Shown here piece after piece: positions 25,453 to 34,090 of a stretch of 64,000 nucleotides of DNA. This DNA comes from Shimazuella soli (GTDB taxonomy: Bacteria > Bacillota > Bacilli > Thermoactinomycetales > Thermoactinomycetaceae): the NCBI RefSeq assembly GCF_022511585.1, contig NZ_JAKWBN010000004.1:1-64000 (forward strand). Reading direction: 5' to 3'. Both the position numbers and the translations under genes were made by a program. The notes under the pieces were generated by a model, which did not search any database, had not been told where the DNA came from, and saw only the letters and a list, made by a program, of their open reading frames with translations. Within the stretch, counting starts at the first letter, position 1, and each line of letters starts with the position of its first letter.

Positions 25453-26676
25453 ATGTCTTCTCCGATCTCAGTAACCACACCTGAACATAACAAGATTGCG
25501 CTTACTACCTATAAGATATTGTTTATCATTAGTATTTGTCATCTTTTAAATGACACCCTCCAAGCAGTAGTTCCTGCGATGTTTCCTATTTTAGAAAAGG
25601 AAATGGGCCTTACTTTTACTCAATTAGGGGTAATTGCAGCTGTTTTAAATATCGTTTCTTCCTTATTTCAGCCTGTGATCGGTTGGTTTTCTGATAAAAA
25701 ACCAAGACCCTATGCATTACCGCTCGGACTAGCATGTTCCTTGTTAGGAATGTTGATGCTGGCACTTATCCCCCGATATAGTTGGATTATTTTTAGTGTG
25801 GCACTCGTAGGCATGGGATCTGCTGTATTCCATCCTGAAGGCTCTCGAGTGGCACATTTAGCTGCTGGTTCCAAAAAGGGTCTGGCTCAATCCATCTATC
25901 AAGTAGGAGGAAACTCAGGTCAAGCTTTAGCTCCTCTGATTACAGCTCTTATTTTAGTTCCATTTGGGCAGTTTGGTGCTATCTGGTTTACTTTTGCAGC
26001 TGCACTAGCTGTCTTATTATTAACATATATTGCAAAGTGGTATCGAAATGAACTTCATGTACGTGTGATGACAAAGAAAAAAGCGGCAATAGGGTCTGCT
26101 AATTTGAGCAAAACGGTATGGATTGCCCTTATATTGACGATGTTTATCTTATTGGCCCGCTCATTGTACATTGTTTGTATGACCAATTATTACAGTTTTT
26201 ACATTATTAAAACGTATCACTTTTCCATTACCACTTCACAAGCATATTTATTTGCATTTCTCATCAGCGGGGCAGTAGGAACATTTTTTGGTGGACCTCT
26301 CGGTGATCGATTTGGGAAGAAAAATGTAATTTTGTATTCTCTATTAGGAAGTGCGCCATTCACTATTTTACTTCCTTATGTTGGACCTATCAGTTGTTTT
26401 GTTTTGATACTTTTAATAGGATTTATCATGATGACTAGTTTTTCTGTATCTGTTGTCTATGCACAAGATTTAGTTCCAAGCAAGATTGGAACTATGTCAG
26501 GATTAACAGTGGGTTTTATTTTTGGATTAGGTGCAATTGGTTCGGTTTTATTTGGAAATCTAGCAGACCTAATTGGTATAACGAAAACCATATCAATCGT
26601 TGGATTTTTACCTATATTAGGTGTTCTAGGATTCTTTCTGCCTTCTGAAAAAAAGTTAGCAGAAATACACAAATGA
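25453..26676 (+). CDS. MFS efflux transporter, fosmidomycin-resistance (Fsr) type
   Basis: A 407-residue major facilitator with about twelve TM helices. SICHLLNDTLQAVVPAMFPI, the loop WFSDKKPRPYALPLG, HPEGSRVAHLA and YQVGGNSGQALAPL are typical of the Fsr branch. In other bacteria such pumps export fosmidomycin, and the native substrate here is unknown. ATG 25453 (MSSPISVTTP) after AAAGGAAG is preferred to the ORF start at 25372. Confidence 0.85.
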   Translation: MSSPISVTTPEHNKIALTTYKILFIISICHLLNDTLQAVVPAMFPILEKEMGLTFTQLGVIAAVLNIVSSLFQPVIGWFSDKKPRPYALPLGLACSLLGMLMLALIPRYSWIIFSVALVGMGSAVFHPEGSRVAHLAAGSKKGLAQSIYQVGGNSGQALAPLITALILVPFGQFGAIWFTFAAALAVLLLTYIAKWYRNELHVRVMTKKKAAIGSANLSKTVWIALILTMFILLARSLYIVCMTNYYSFYIIKTYHFSITTSQAYLFAFLISGAVGTFFGGPLGDRFGKKNVILYSLLGSAPFTILLPYVGPISCFVLILLIGFIMMTSFSVSVVYAQDLVPSKIGTMSGLTVGFIFGLGAIGSVLFGNLADLIGITKTISIVGFLPILGVLGFFLPSEKKLAEIHK

Positions 26677-26678
26677 TG

Positions 26679-26706
26679 AAAAGGATGCTCCTAGCATCCT
26701 TTTTGC
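26679..26706 (+). terminator. Terminator after the Fsr-like gene
   Basis: AAAAGGATGCT and AGCATCCTTTT form a stem followed by T residues. Confidence 0.85.
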
Positions 26707-26830
26707 ATAGAACGGGTTTTAAAAATCAGATTATTATAATTATTTCCTTTTTATAACCTATGTGTAGATGATTCTTGTATAATTTCTATTAGTAAATAAA
26801 TGTTCTTATTGGTTTAAGGGGGTGAAAAAG

Positions 26831-27352
26831 ATGGCAAGAGATGAAATATGTCGTTTAACTCTTGAAGAAATAGAAAAAATCAAAGGATTTAACTATGATG
26901 AATTTAATGATGAAGAATCAAATAAATATCCTTTACCACAATGGTATAACCGAATTAGACATAAAACATTGGCTGATTTAACGGTTTCTGACTTGTCCAG
27001 AGGGTTAAGACAAGATATTTTTTTGGATTACATAGGCTGGGAAATAGTTTATCGATTGGATAACGATATCTTGTTAGGTTACTTTCGAGATGGAGAGTTA
27101 TTAGCCGGGATTGGTTTGTTACAAAAACATTGGGAACAAGATCTAGCATTAAAAGAAGAAGTTAAGAAGTTACTTTCTAAAACTTTTCAGAAAAAGCTCC
27201 TTTTAAAGGCTGTAAAATCTAACAAAATAACTTCAAATGATTATAAATACATATTGGATTCGTTATATCCTTTGATTCGAGAATTGGAACTAGGGAAAAA
27301 AATCATGGAAGAGCCTGGGAAAAAGGGATTGCGGATGAGATTATGGAGGTGA
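26831..27352 (+). CDS. Orphan CDI-type immunity protein (CdiI family)
   Basis: A 173-residue soluble protein. The pattern PLPQWYNRIRHKTLADLTVSDLSRGLRQ followed by LGYFRDGELLAGIG matches the contact-dependent-growth-inhibition immunity family found with polymorphic toxins. The motif is given in pieces across residues 37-100. No toxin gene lies nearby, so it may protect against toxins of neighbouring cells, or be a remnant of a larger locus. The ATG at 26831 follows AAGGGGGTG. A 3' shadow reading frame follows directly. Confidence 0.7.
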   Translation: MARDEICRLTLEEIEKIKGFNYDEFNDEESNKYPLPQWYNRIRHKTLADLTVSDLSRGLRQDIFLDYIGWEIVYRLDNDILLGYFRDGELLAGIGLLQKHWEQDLALKEEVKKLLSKTFQKKLLLKAVKSNKITSNDYKYILDSLYPLIRELELGKKIMEEPGKKGLRMRLWR

Positions 27353-27354
27353 TA

Positions 27355-27512
27355 GTTTCCTTATAAGTTTATCAGTCAAGGATATTGAAAAGCACATAAA
27401 CTTCTTTAACATTTGTTGTATAGAAAAAGGATTACAAGTTAAAATTCGGTGTATCCAAAACAAACTGATCATTAACCCAGCTCAAAAATGTATTCAACCA
27501 AATGTTAGATAA
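27355..27512 (+). pseudogene. Possible 3' gene remnant after the immunity gene
   Basis: A frame open from before 27355 to TAA at 27510-27512 reads LSVKDIEKHINFFNICCIEK and ends QPNVR. It has a perfect GGAGGTGATAG upstream but no ATG, GTG or TTG in frame after it. A one-base shift would join it to the ATG or GTG inside the end of the immunity gene. It may be a frameshifted small gene, and the identity is unknown. Confidence 0.25.
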
Positions 27513-27528
27513 ATAAAAATATAAAAAA

Positions 27529-27568
27529 GACTTGAATCCTAATTCATACTAGGTCTTCAAGCCTTTTT
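27529..27568. terminator. Bidirectional terminator
   Basis: CTTGAATCCTA (27531-27541) pairs with TAGGTCTTCAAG (27550-27561) with small mismatches, flanked by A6 and T6. It serves both the immunity gene and the convergent panB paralog. Confidence 0.7.
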
Positions 27569-27572
27569 TATT

Positions 27573-28424
27573 TCAACTTTTATTTTTAATCTGATTAAAC
27601 TCTATCCCATCTTCAAGCCACATCTTAAATTGTTTTAGCTCGTCAGGGTGCATATGTTTGAAATGTGCTTCTGTAGGAAATTTACTCATCTGAAGATCTT
27701 GGATGTATAGTTGAAAGGACTCGAATATATCTTTGCGTAAATTGGCGTATTTTTTTGCATGCCGAAATGAATGCGGAGTTATTCCTAATAAATCATGTAC
27801 GACCAAAACTTGACCATCCGTATAGCGTCCAGCACCAATGCCAATAGTAGGAATCCTTAATTTTTTCGTTATTTCGCTTGAAACTTCTTCGGGTACTAGT
27901 TCCAAAACTAATGACTTAGCACCTGCTTGTTGTATTCGAATGGAGTCTATTATCAATTGCTTAGCTTCGGAAAATGATTTCCCTTGTATCGCTGCTTTAG
28001 GCTGAAATTGTGCATTATATCCAAGATGAGCCCATACTTCAAATCCATTTGAAGTTAGGTGGTGAATAATTTCTTCGTGTGCTCCTTCTAATTTAATGCC
28101 ATCAGCCCCCGCTGATTGCAATTTTATTGCATTCTGAAGAGCCATTTCTGGGTTTTGGTAGGTTTGATAAGGTAAATCAGCTACAACATAAGCTTTGGAA
28201 ATACCACGACGAACTGCTTTTACATGATGAAGAATGTCCTCAATCGTAACTTCTTTTTCACTGTGATATCCTAACACGTTGGTACCTACACTGTCTCCAA
28301 TCAATACGACATCAATATCTACATGATCGAGCAAAACTGCTGTAGGATAGTCATAGCAAGTTACCATTGAAATCTTTCTTTTTGATTTTTGAGCTTGTAA
28401 AAATTTTAAATCCTTCACCATCAT
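27573..28424 (-). CDS. panB: Ketopantoate hydroxymethyltransferase paralog
   Basis: A 283-residue PanB-fold protein, second copy in the window. Metal and active-site residues known for PanB are kept: D in LIGDSVGTNVLGY, D in VVADLPYQTY, K and E in IKLEGAHEE, E in LVLELVPEEV, and [18 protein letters not shown]. It differs from the operon PanB (62942-63793) in the N-terminus and in the middle (NGFEVWAHLGYNAQFQPKAA versus [14 protein letters not shown]). The usual reaction makes ketopantoate from 2-ketoisovalerate and methylene-THF. Because it stands alone without panC, a specialised or modified substrate is possible (inference). Confidence 0.85.
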   Translation of the reverse strand: MMVKDLKFLQAQKSKRKISMVTCYDYPTAVLLDHVDIDVVLIGDSVGTNVLGYHSEKEVTIEDILHHVKAVRRGISKAYVVADLPYQTYQNPEMALQNAIKLQSAGADGIKLEGAHEEIIHHLTSNGFEVWAHLGYNAQFQPKAAIQGKSFSEAKQLIIDSIRIQQAGAKSLVLELVPEEVSSEITKKLRIPTIGIGAGRYTDGQVLVVHDLLGITPHSFRHAKKYANLRKDIFESFQLYIQDLQMSKFPTEAHFKHMHPDELKQFKMWLEDGIEFNQIKNKS

Positions 28425-28585
28425 TCATTCCTCCATCTCAGTCCTTAAAAGGATCCAAGTGTTGTTGTGTACTTACATCATGAGAAATAAAAAAATAAGT
28501 GAGATTCCATTCTGGATATCTCCTTATAGTAATTATAGCGTATATTATTTGGAGTGTTGGGTTTTATTTAATCAGAAGAGAAGTC

Positions 28586-29092
28586 TTACTGTTCTCTGTG
28601 GTATCGGATTTGATCAGGTGATGGAAGTTGATATAAAAAGATATCTTGATTATTTTGCTCAGATACTTTTGATAACATCTGAGATATTTCATCCCAATTT
28701 CCACCGGACAATCCAGCACCTATTCCAAATGGAAGTCCTATTTTAATCGTTCCCTCGTATTCAGATTGTATAAATTGAAGCATTGTATCTACCGCTTGTT
28801 GCAATGCTTCTACTTTTGTGTATGTTCTTTTTCTCCCATAGCGATTTTGTCCATATAAGTTGAAGATGAGGCGATTTTCTACTTTTTTATCCTTGACTTT
28901 AGTATATGAAAAACGTCCTAAGCGATCTGCGCCGTAAGGAATAGAAAAGTTTTTATCTGTCTCATGAACTTCCGGATACAATAGGCGTATTTGCTTTGCA
29001 ATTCCAGCGCCCATTACTCCCCAACAATTGCATTGATGTCCGATGATGGTGCAATCGGATTTTAATAAGTCTCCGGATATAATATGAATCAA
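28586..29092 (-). CDS. Macro-domain protein (ADP-ribose binding)
   Basis: A 168-residue single macro domain. IIGHQCNCWGVMGAGIAKQI is the nucleotide-binding start, YGADRLGRFSYTKV and IFNLYGQ follow, and GLPFGIGAGLSGGNWDEI is the phosphate loop. Members bind ADP-ribose or hydrolyse ADP-ribosyl esters and O-acetyl-ADP-ribose. I choose TTG 29092 (ISGDLLKSD follows), because AAAGGAGG sits five bases before it and would otherwise lie inside the reading frame that begins at 29119. Confidence 0.85.
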   Translation of the reverse strand: MIHIISGDLLKSDCTIIGHQCNCWGVMGAGIAKQIRLLYPEVHETDKNFSIPYGADRLGRFSYTKVKDKKVENRLIFNLYGQNRYGRKRTYTKVEALQQAVDTMLQFIQSEYEGTIKIGLPFGIGAGLSGGNWDEISQMLSKVSEQNNQDIFLYQLPSPDQIRYHREQ

Positions 29093-29219
29093 ATACAAAC
29101 CTCCTTTTGGTATGTACATGCAATATTAAAATTGTGACTATTCTGTTATAGTATAATAGAATGATTTAGGAAAAAGTAGAGTAGATAGAGGGGGGAACCC
29201 AATTTATGGGGATATACAT

Positions 29220-29999
29220 ATGAAAACAAAAACAATAAAAACCACTAAAGGGACAACGATTTCCTTTACAGATAAAGGAGCAGGAAACCCAGTAGTGCTG
29301 ATTCATGGTTTTGTAGGAGATCTGCATTATTGGGATCATGTGATAGAGCCGCTCTCACAAAATTATCGAGTAATCGTAATTGATTTACCTGGACATGGAA
29401 GTTCTTCTTTATCTGATGAAACTTTTACTACTGAAGATTATGCTGATGAAGTTGCAAGTCTTGTCCAGCAACTAAACCTTACGAAAATATCGCTGATTGG
29501 ACATTCATTAGGTGGGTACATTACTGTGGCTTTTGCTAAAAAGTATGCTTCTTTGTTAGAACGTTTTGCACTTGTGCATTCTACTGCTCTTCCAGATACG
29601 GAGGAAGCAAAAGCAGGTAGACTTGCTGGAATGGAAAAGATCAAATCAGATGGTCTCCAAGTATTTGTCGATGGTCTTGTTCCTAAATTATTTGCTCCTG
29701 ATCATCTTACGAAATACGAACAAATTACAAAAGAAATTGGTTATAAAACTTCAACAGAAGGTGCACTAGCAGCTTTAGAAGCAATGCGCAGCAGACCAGA
29801 TTTATCAGCTGTGTTAGCAACCGCAACTGTCCCTGTTCTTCTGGTAGCTGGGAGTAATGATAAGGTAGTTCCAGCCGAGCGAGTATTTGCAGCAGAAGGA
29901 GATCATATTAAAAAAGTAGTCATTTCATCGGTAGGTCACATGAGTATGTATGAGGCTCCTGAGGAATTAATCCGTGAGTTACAAGAGTTTTTAGGATAA
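29220..29999 (+). CDS. Alpha/beta hydrolase
   Basis: A 259-residue alpha/beta-hydrolase-fold enzyme. The oxyanion region is VVLIHGFVGDLHYW, the nucleophile elbow GHSLGGYI carries the serine, the acid lies in VAGSNDKVVP, and the histidine in SSVGHMSMYEAPEEL. The substrate is unknown. A GAGGGGGGAA stretch lies about 25 bases upstream of the ATG, and the ORF ends before a perfect hairpin. Confidence 0.88.
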   Translation: MKTKTIKTTKGTTISFTDKGAGNPVVLIHGFVGDLHYWDHVIEPLSQNYRVIVIDLPGHGSSSLSDETFTTEDYADEVASLVQQLNLTKISLIGHSLGGYITVAFAKKYASLLERFALVHSTALPDTEEAKAGRLAGMEKIKSDGLQVFVDGLVPKLFAPDHLTKYEQITKEIGYKTSTEGALAALEAMRSRPDLSAVLATATVPVLLVAGSNDKVVPAERVFAAEGDHIKKVVISSVGHMSMYEAPEELIRELQEFLG

Positions 30000-30011
30000 T
30001 TTCATTTAAAA

Positions 30012-30041
30012 ATACCCACTTGGTATATACCAAGTGGGTAT
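30012..30041. terminator. Perfect palindromic terminator between convergent genes
   Basis: ATACCCACTTGGTA and TACCAAGTGGGTAT are perfectly complementary with a 2-base loop centre. A- and T-rich flanks are weak on both sides. Confidence 0.7.
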
Positions 30042-30047
30042 ACTACT

Positions 30048-30437
30048 TTATTTCGGTGATTCGAATAATTCAAGTGATTCCTTATCAGGGCCATAAAAAA
30101 AGATATATTTTGCTCCATTAGGTAGAATTGTAATTTCTTCATCAGCAAAAGGCACATTAAGTTGCTTTAAACGCTCTATTTCCTTTTCTATGTTGTCAAC
30201 TGCAAATGCTAGATGATGCACGACTCCTTCTTTTGGTAAATCATTTTTGTAACCATGTATAAGCTCTACTTCAGTTTCAGAAGAACTCGGAAAAGAAAGG
30301 AATACCAGTGTGATGCTTGGGTCCGTATGCACCAATGTACCCCGAATTTCCATTCCTATCACGTCACGATAAAATGCGATAGATTGTTCTAGATCTTGGA
30401 CCATAATTCCTACATGTTCTAATTTTTGAATAGCCAT
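30048..30437 (-). CDS. VOC-family lyase/epimerase-like protein
   Basis: A 129-residue glyoxalase-superfamily protein. LEHVGIMVQDLEQSIAFYRDVIGM is the first beta-alpha-beta unit, HHLAFAVDNIEKEIERL the second, and the last ligand is the Glu in SLELFESPK. The His-Glu-His-Glu metal set can be traced, as in methylmalonyl-CoA epimerase and lactoylglutathione lyase. The substrate cannot be decided. The stop lies 11 bases before the L,D-transpeptidase gene on the same strand, so the order on the transcript is transpeptidase then VOC. Confidence 0.8.
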   Translation of the reverse strand: MAIQKLEHVGIMVQDLEQSIAFYRDVIGMEIRGTLVHTDPSITLVFLSFPSSSETEVELIHGYKNDLPKEGVVHHLAFAVDNIEKEIERLKQLNVPFADEEITILPNGAKYIFFYGPDKESLELFESPK

Positions 30438-30448
30438 TATATTTGCTC

Positions 30449-31366
30449 CTATTCTTGTACAGTTGTCTTACTGATATAACCTGTGGTTTGGTTTTTTAAT
30501 TGCAGTTGATAAAAATCGTCTTGCACATCTTTGTAAGTTAAAATGGTTCCATATTTTACTTTCTGCAGGACTGTAGAGGAGGTATTTGGTTCTGAGCGGA
30601 TATTTGCCAAGTCTACATCTACAATAATAGTAGACTTCTCTGCTGAAATAAGAAAGTTCTTTTGAATGAACGCGTATTTGTTATTCCCTAGCTTTACCTG
30701 CACCCAATTTCCGGATATTCCTGTTTTCTCAAGTGTAGTAGATTTATTTTTTGTAGTAGTGATAAACGAACCTATATTAGGGCCTGTCCATAGCTTTACT
30801 TTAGTTCGAGGTATGGTAACAGTTCCTGCCTCTTTTTGTAACCCCACTGATGCATTACCTCGCCAATGATTATCACTTTTTCCGCTATGTATCCATACGG
30901 GAGTGCCTTCATTCACGATTTGATAGAGTTCTTTGACATCCTCATTATTCATGCGAACACATCCACTTGATGCATGTTTGCCAATGGAATCTGGATCGTT
31001 GGTACCATGAATACCATAGGTGCGGCCGCGATCTCCATTCACTTCTAGACCATGCCATCTAGGTCCTAAGGGGTTTTTTGGATCACCGCCTGGAGTATCC
31101 TTCCATTTAGGGTCAACTATTTTTACAACCAAAGGAAAGGTGCCCTCTGGTGTTAAATCATTTGATCGTCCTGTAGCAACTGGATACGTTTTTTTTACTT
31201 TACCATCAGCGTACAAATAAAGTTTGTTTGTCTCTTTATTTATTTCAATTTGATAGTAGATGGGTTCATCTTGAGCTGCATAGGAGTTGTTTGGAGACAA
31301 AGTTAGCCAAGTTGCCACTAATAAAGATAAAGAAAGTAAAAGTTTAATAGTAACACCCCTTTCCAT
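30449..31366 (-). CDS. L,D-transpeptidase with C-terminal SH3-like domains
   Basis: A 305-residue exported enzyme. A signal peptide ends near NNSYAAQD (about residue 31), and the YkuD domain follows (35-155) with YGIHGTNDPDSIGKHASSGC and catalytic C136. Two SH3-like modules (about 180-240 and 245-305, VDVDLANIRSEPNTSSTVLQ) complete it. It is a cell-wall cross-linking or anchoring enzyme. The start is uncertain: AAAGGGGTG lies just downstream of ATG 31366 and would suit an ATT codon at 31348, while no ribosome-binding site precedes the ATG. Confidence 0.87.
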   Translation of the reverse strand: MERGVTIKLLLSLSLLVATWLTLSPNNSYAAQDEPIYYQIEINKETNKLYLYADGKVKKTYPVATGRSNDLTPEGTFPLVVKIVDPKWKDTPGGDPKNPLGPRWHGLEVNGDRGRTYGIHGTNDPDSIGKHASSGCVRMNNEDVKELYQIVNEGTPVWIHSGKSDNHWRGNASVGLQKEAGTVTIPRTKVKLWTGPNIGSFITTTKNKSTTLEKTGISGNWVQVKLGNNKYAFIQKNFLISAEKSTIIVDVDLANIRSEPNTSSTVLQKVKYGTILTYKDVQDDFYQLQLKNQTTGYISKTTVQE

Positions 31367-31423
31367 ATATTCACTATATGGTTAATTATATGAATTATCC
31401 ATAAGGAAAGGGGAAGTGTACTG

Positions 31424-31807
31424 TTATTGCCAATTTTTCATTCGTTCTTTTAGGGAGCCAGTGAAAATTTCCAATACAATACCGTCTGGATCTTGGAATT
31501 GAAAGGATAGTCCACCTCCGCGTTTGATCGGTTCTCTTACAATAGGAATTCCCTGCTTTTTCATTCGATTTACTAATCGATGAAAATCAGATTCCTCTAC
31601 GGTAAATGCGACATGATCCATTCCTAATCCTTCATTAGGGAATTTCTGATCTCTCTTTTCCAATAGACATATCCACGCAGTTCCCCACTCAAGGTAAGCA
31701 TCGGTTCGAGCTAGATGGACCAATGTCATTCCAAGTATATCGCAATAAAAAGTTAGACTTCTCTGAAGGTCACTAATACGTAAGGTAAGGTGATTAAAAC
31801 CTTTCAA
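31424..31807 (-). CDS. FosA/FosB-like thiol-transferase family protein
   Basis: A 127-residue VOC protein resembling fosfomycin-resistance enzymes. NHLTLRISDLQRSLTFYCDI, AYLEWGTAWICLLE, GMDHVAFTV and DPDGIVLEIFTGSLKERM align with FosA/FosB. The three metal ligands can be placed at H6, H65 and E113, matching H7/H64/E110 of FosA. In bacillithiol-producing Firmicutes the FosB type adds bacillithiol to fosfomycin. The bsh genes are in this window. The K+-loop and fosfomycin contacts cannot be confirmed, so resistance itself is not claimed. TTG 31807 follows GAAAGGA. Confidence 0.65.
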   Translation of the reverse strand: MKGFNHLTLRISDLQRSLTFYCDILGMTLVHLARTDAYLEWGTAWICLLEKRDQKFPNEGLGMDHVAFTVEESDFHRLVNRMKKQGIPIVREPIKRGGGLSFQFQDPDGIVLEIFTGSLKERMKNWQ

Positions 31808-31841
31808 CTCATGCAGTCCTTTCTAAATAAGTTGATATGGT

Positions 31842-32024
31842 CTAGCAACAACGCCTGATGCTACTATTCCCATATTTTTCATCTATTGCTTTTTGGTAAA
31901 ATTTCTTTTCAGAAAGTGGCGTTCCACCAGGATGGTGTTTTTGAAAATGAATCAAATACCGTTTATAATTCGGTACACCTGCTATTTCATTTAGGTAATT
32001 AGCAACTGTTTTCAGCCATCTCAT
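31842..32024 (-). CDS. YbdD/YjiX-family CstA-associated protein
   Basis: A 60-residue protein of the DUF466 family, typically encoded next to CstA. MRWLKTVANYLNEIAGVPNY, YLIHFQKHHPGGTPLSEKKF and the CC terminus are characteristic. Its AAAGGAGGTA ribosome-binding site overlaps the 3' end of cstA, so the two are translated from one message. It may tune CstA activity (inference). Confidence 0.85.
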   Translation of the reverse strand: MRWLKTVANYLNEIAGVPNYKRYLIHFQKHHPGGTPLSEKKFYQKAIDEKYGNSSIRRCC

Positions 32025-32026
32025 AA

Positions 32027-34090
32027 TTATACCTCCTTTTTTATATACTTTGATTCATAGAGCTGAAGGGACTCTCGTTTTATTAGTATCGTGTACCATA
32101 CACGTAGAGAATCAAGTAAAATAATCAAGATAAAGAGAATGAAGATGCCTGTTAACACTGCATCTATTCTGTTGTTGAAAACAATTTGGTTCATTTGCTC
32201 CATATTATTGGCAAGACCTAGAAGTTTACCGCTGGACATGGCAGTTTGGTATTTGTCGGATGCTGCCAAAAAACCAATTGCTGGGCTTGGATCAAATATT
32301 TTTTGCCAACCTGCTGTCATGGTAATGGTAGTTAACCAAATGAGAGGCACAGCAGTAATCCATGCATAAATGGCTTTTCCCATTTTGATCAATATCGTTG
32401 TTCCTACAGCTAAAGCGATAACTGCTAACATTTGATTGGCAATCCCAAATAAAGGCCATAGCGTGTTGATTCCACCAAGTGGGTCTACTACTCCTTGATA
32501 GAGGAAATAGCCCCACATTGCAACAATAATTGCACTTGTCAAGATATTAGCAGGGTACCAGTCTGTTTTCCCTAGTTTTGGAGCTATTCTGCCGAGTAAA
32601 CCTTGTAACACAAATCGACCGACCCTTGTTCCAGCATCGATTGTTGTTAAAATAAAAACTGCTTCAAATAGGATTGCGAAGTGATACCATAGGGACATCC
32701 ATGTTTTTCCTCCTATGACAGAAGAAAAAATAGTAGCCATTCCAATTGCAAGAGTTGGGGCTCCACCTGTTCGTGATAAAATGGATTCCTCGCCAATTTG
32801 ATTTGCTAGATTTGATAGATCATGAGGAGTAATGGAAAAGCCAAACTCAGACACAACTTTCGCTGCACTGTTCACATCAGTACCAATAATGGCTGCAGGA
32901 CTGTTGATGGCAAAATATGTTCCGGGCGTAATAATGCAGGCAGCAATCAGCGCCATGATGGCGACAAAAGACTCTGTAATCATACCACCATAACCGATCA
33001 ATCGTGCTTGTGATTCACGCATGATCATTTTTGGAGTTGTTCCAGATGAAACAAGTGCATGGAAACCAGAAATAGATCCGCAGGCGATGGTAATAAAAAC
33101 GAAAGGAAATAGATTTCCTGAAAATACTGGGCCTGTTCCATTGATGAACTTGGTGAGTGCAAGCATCTGCAATTCAGGCATCACCAGTAAAATGCCGATT
33201 GCTAATCCTAAAATAGTACTTATCTTAAGAAAGGTACTCAAATAATCGCGAGGAGCAAGAAGTAGCCATACAGGAATGACGGAAGCAACAAATCCATATA
33301 AAATCATCATCCAAGCGATGGTTGTTCCTTCAAAAGTAAACAAGGGACCTAATATTGGATGATTTGCAATGAATTGACCGCTCCAAAGGCAGATTAAGAG
33401 AAGAAAAAATCCGATCAGAGATGATTCGAGTATTTTTCCTGGACGAAGATAACGCATATAGATTCCCATGAATAAAGCAATTGGAATTGTCGATACAATT
33501 GTAAACATTCCCCAAGGGCTTTCTGCGAGTGCTTTGACTACAACTAATCCTAAAACAGCAAGCAAAATGGTCATAATTCCAATAATTGCAATGAGAGAAG
33601 TAAATCCCGCAACAGGACCTATTTCGTCACGAGCGATATCACCAAGCGATTTTCCGTTTCTCCGCATAGAACCAAATAAGATAATGAAATCTTGGACTGC
33701 TCCACCGATCACCACTCCAATAATAATCCAAAGTGTTCCTGGTAAATATCCCATTTGTGAAGCAAGAATGGGACCAACTAAAGGACCTGCACCGGCAATT
33801 GCAGCAAAATGGTGACCGAATAAGACCCATTTATTAGTAGGAACAAAGTCTTTTCCATCATTATAGACTTCAGCAGGCGTTTTCCGCTGATCATCAAGTT
33901 GCAGTACTTTTTTGGCTATATACAGACTATAAAATCGGTAAGCGATGGCATATGTACATACAGCAGCAGTTAATAGCCAGATAGAATTGACGGTTTCTCC
34001 ACGATTTAAGGCAAGGACTGCAAAACACCCTGCACCGAGCATAGAAACGAAAGACCAAATAAGATAAGATTTCCAGTGATTCTTCATCAT
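32027..34090 (-). CDS. cstA: CstA-family peptide/pyruvate transporter
   Basis: A 687-residue integral membrane protein with about 16 helices. The family blocks RFYSLYIAKKVLQLDD, GHHFAAIAGAGPLVGPILAS, VIGGAVQDFIILFGSMRRNG, SGFHALVSSGTTPKM and TIDAGTRVGRFVLQG are present. CstA/YjiY proteins take up peptides or pyruvate during nutrient stress. Whether this one transports peptides or pyruvate cannot be told from sequence. It is followed by ybdD. Confidence 0.9.
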   Translation of the reverse strand: MMKNHWKSYLIWSFVSMLGAGCFAVLALNRGETVNSIWLLTAAVCTYAIAYRFYSLYIAKKVLQLDDQRKTPAEVYNDGKDFVPTNKWVLFGHHFAAIAGAGPLVGPILASQMGYLPGTLWIIIGVVIGGAVQDFIILFGSMRRNGKSLGDIARDEIGPVAGFTSLIAIIGIMTILLAVLGLVVVKALAESPWGMFTIVSTIPIALFMGIYMRYLRPGKILESSLIGFFLLLICLWSGQFIANHPILGPLFTFEGTTIAWMMILYGFVASVIPVWLLLAPRDYLSTFLKISTILGLAIGILLVMPELQMLALTKFINGTGPVFSGNLFPFVFITIACGSISGFHALVSSGTTPKMIMRESQARLIGYGGMITESFVAIMALIAACIITPGTYFAINSPAAIIGTDVNSAAKVVSEFGFSITPHDLSNLANQIGEESILSRTGGAPTLAIGMATIFSSVIGGKTWMSLWYHFAILFEAVFILTTIDAGTRVGRFVLQGLLGRIAPKLGKTDWYPANILTSAIIVAMWGYFLYQGVVDPLGGINTLWPLFGIANQMLAVIALAVGTTILIKMGKAIYAWITAVPLIWLTTITMTAGWQKIFDPSPAIGFLAASDKYQTAMSSGKLLGLANNMEQMNQIVFNNRIDAVLTGIFILFILIILLDSLRVWYTILIKRESLQLYESKYIKKEV

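Noticed and set aside
33468-33815. 115-codon plus-strand ORF inside cstA
   Set aside because: It is antisense to conserved CstA motifs and so a frame shadow.
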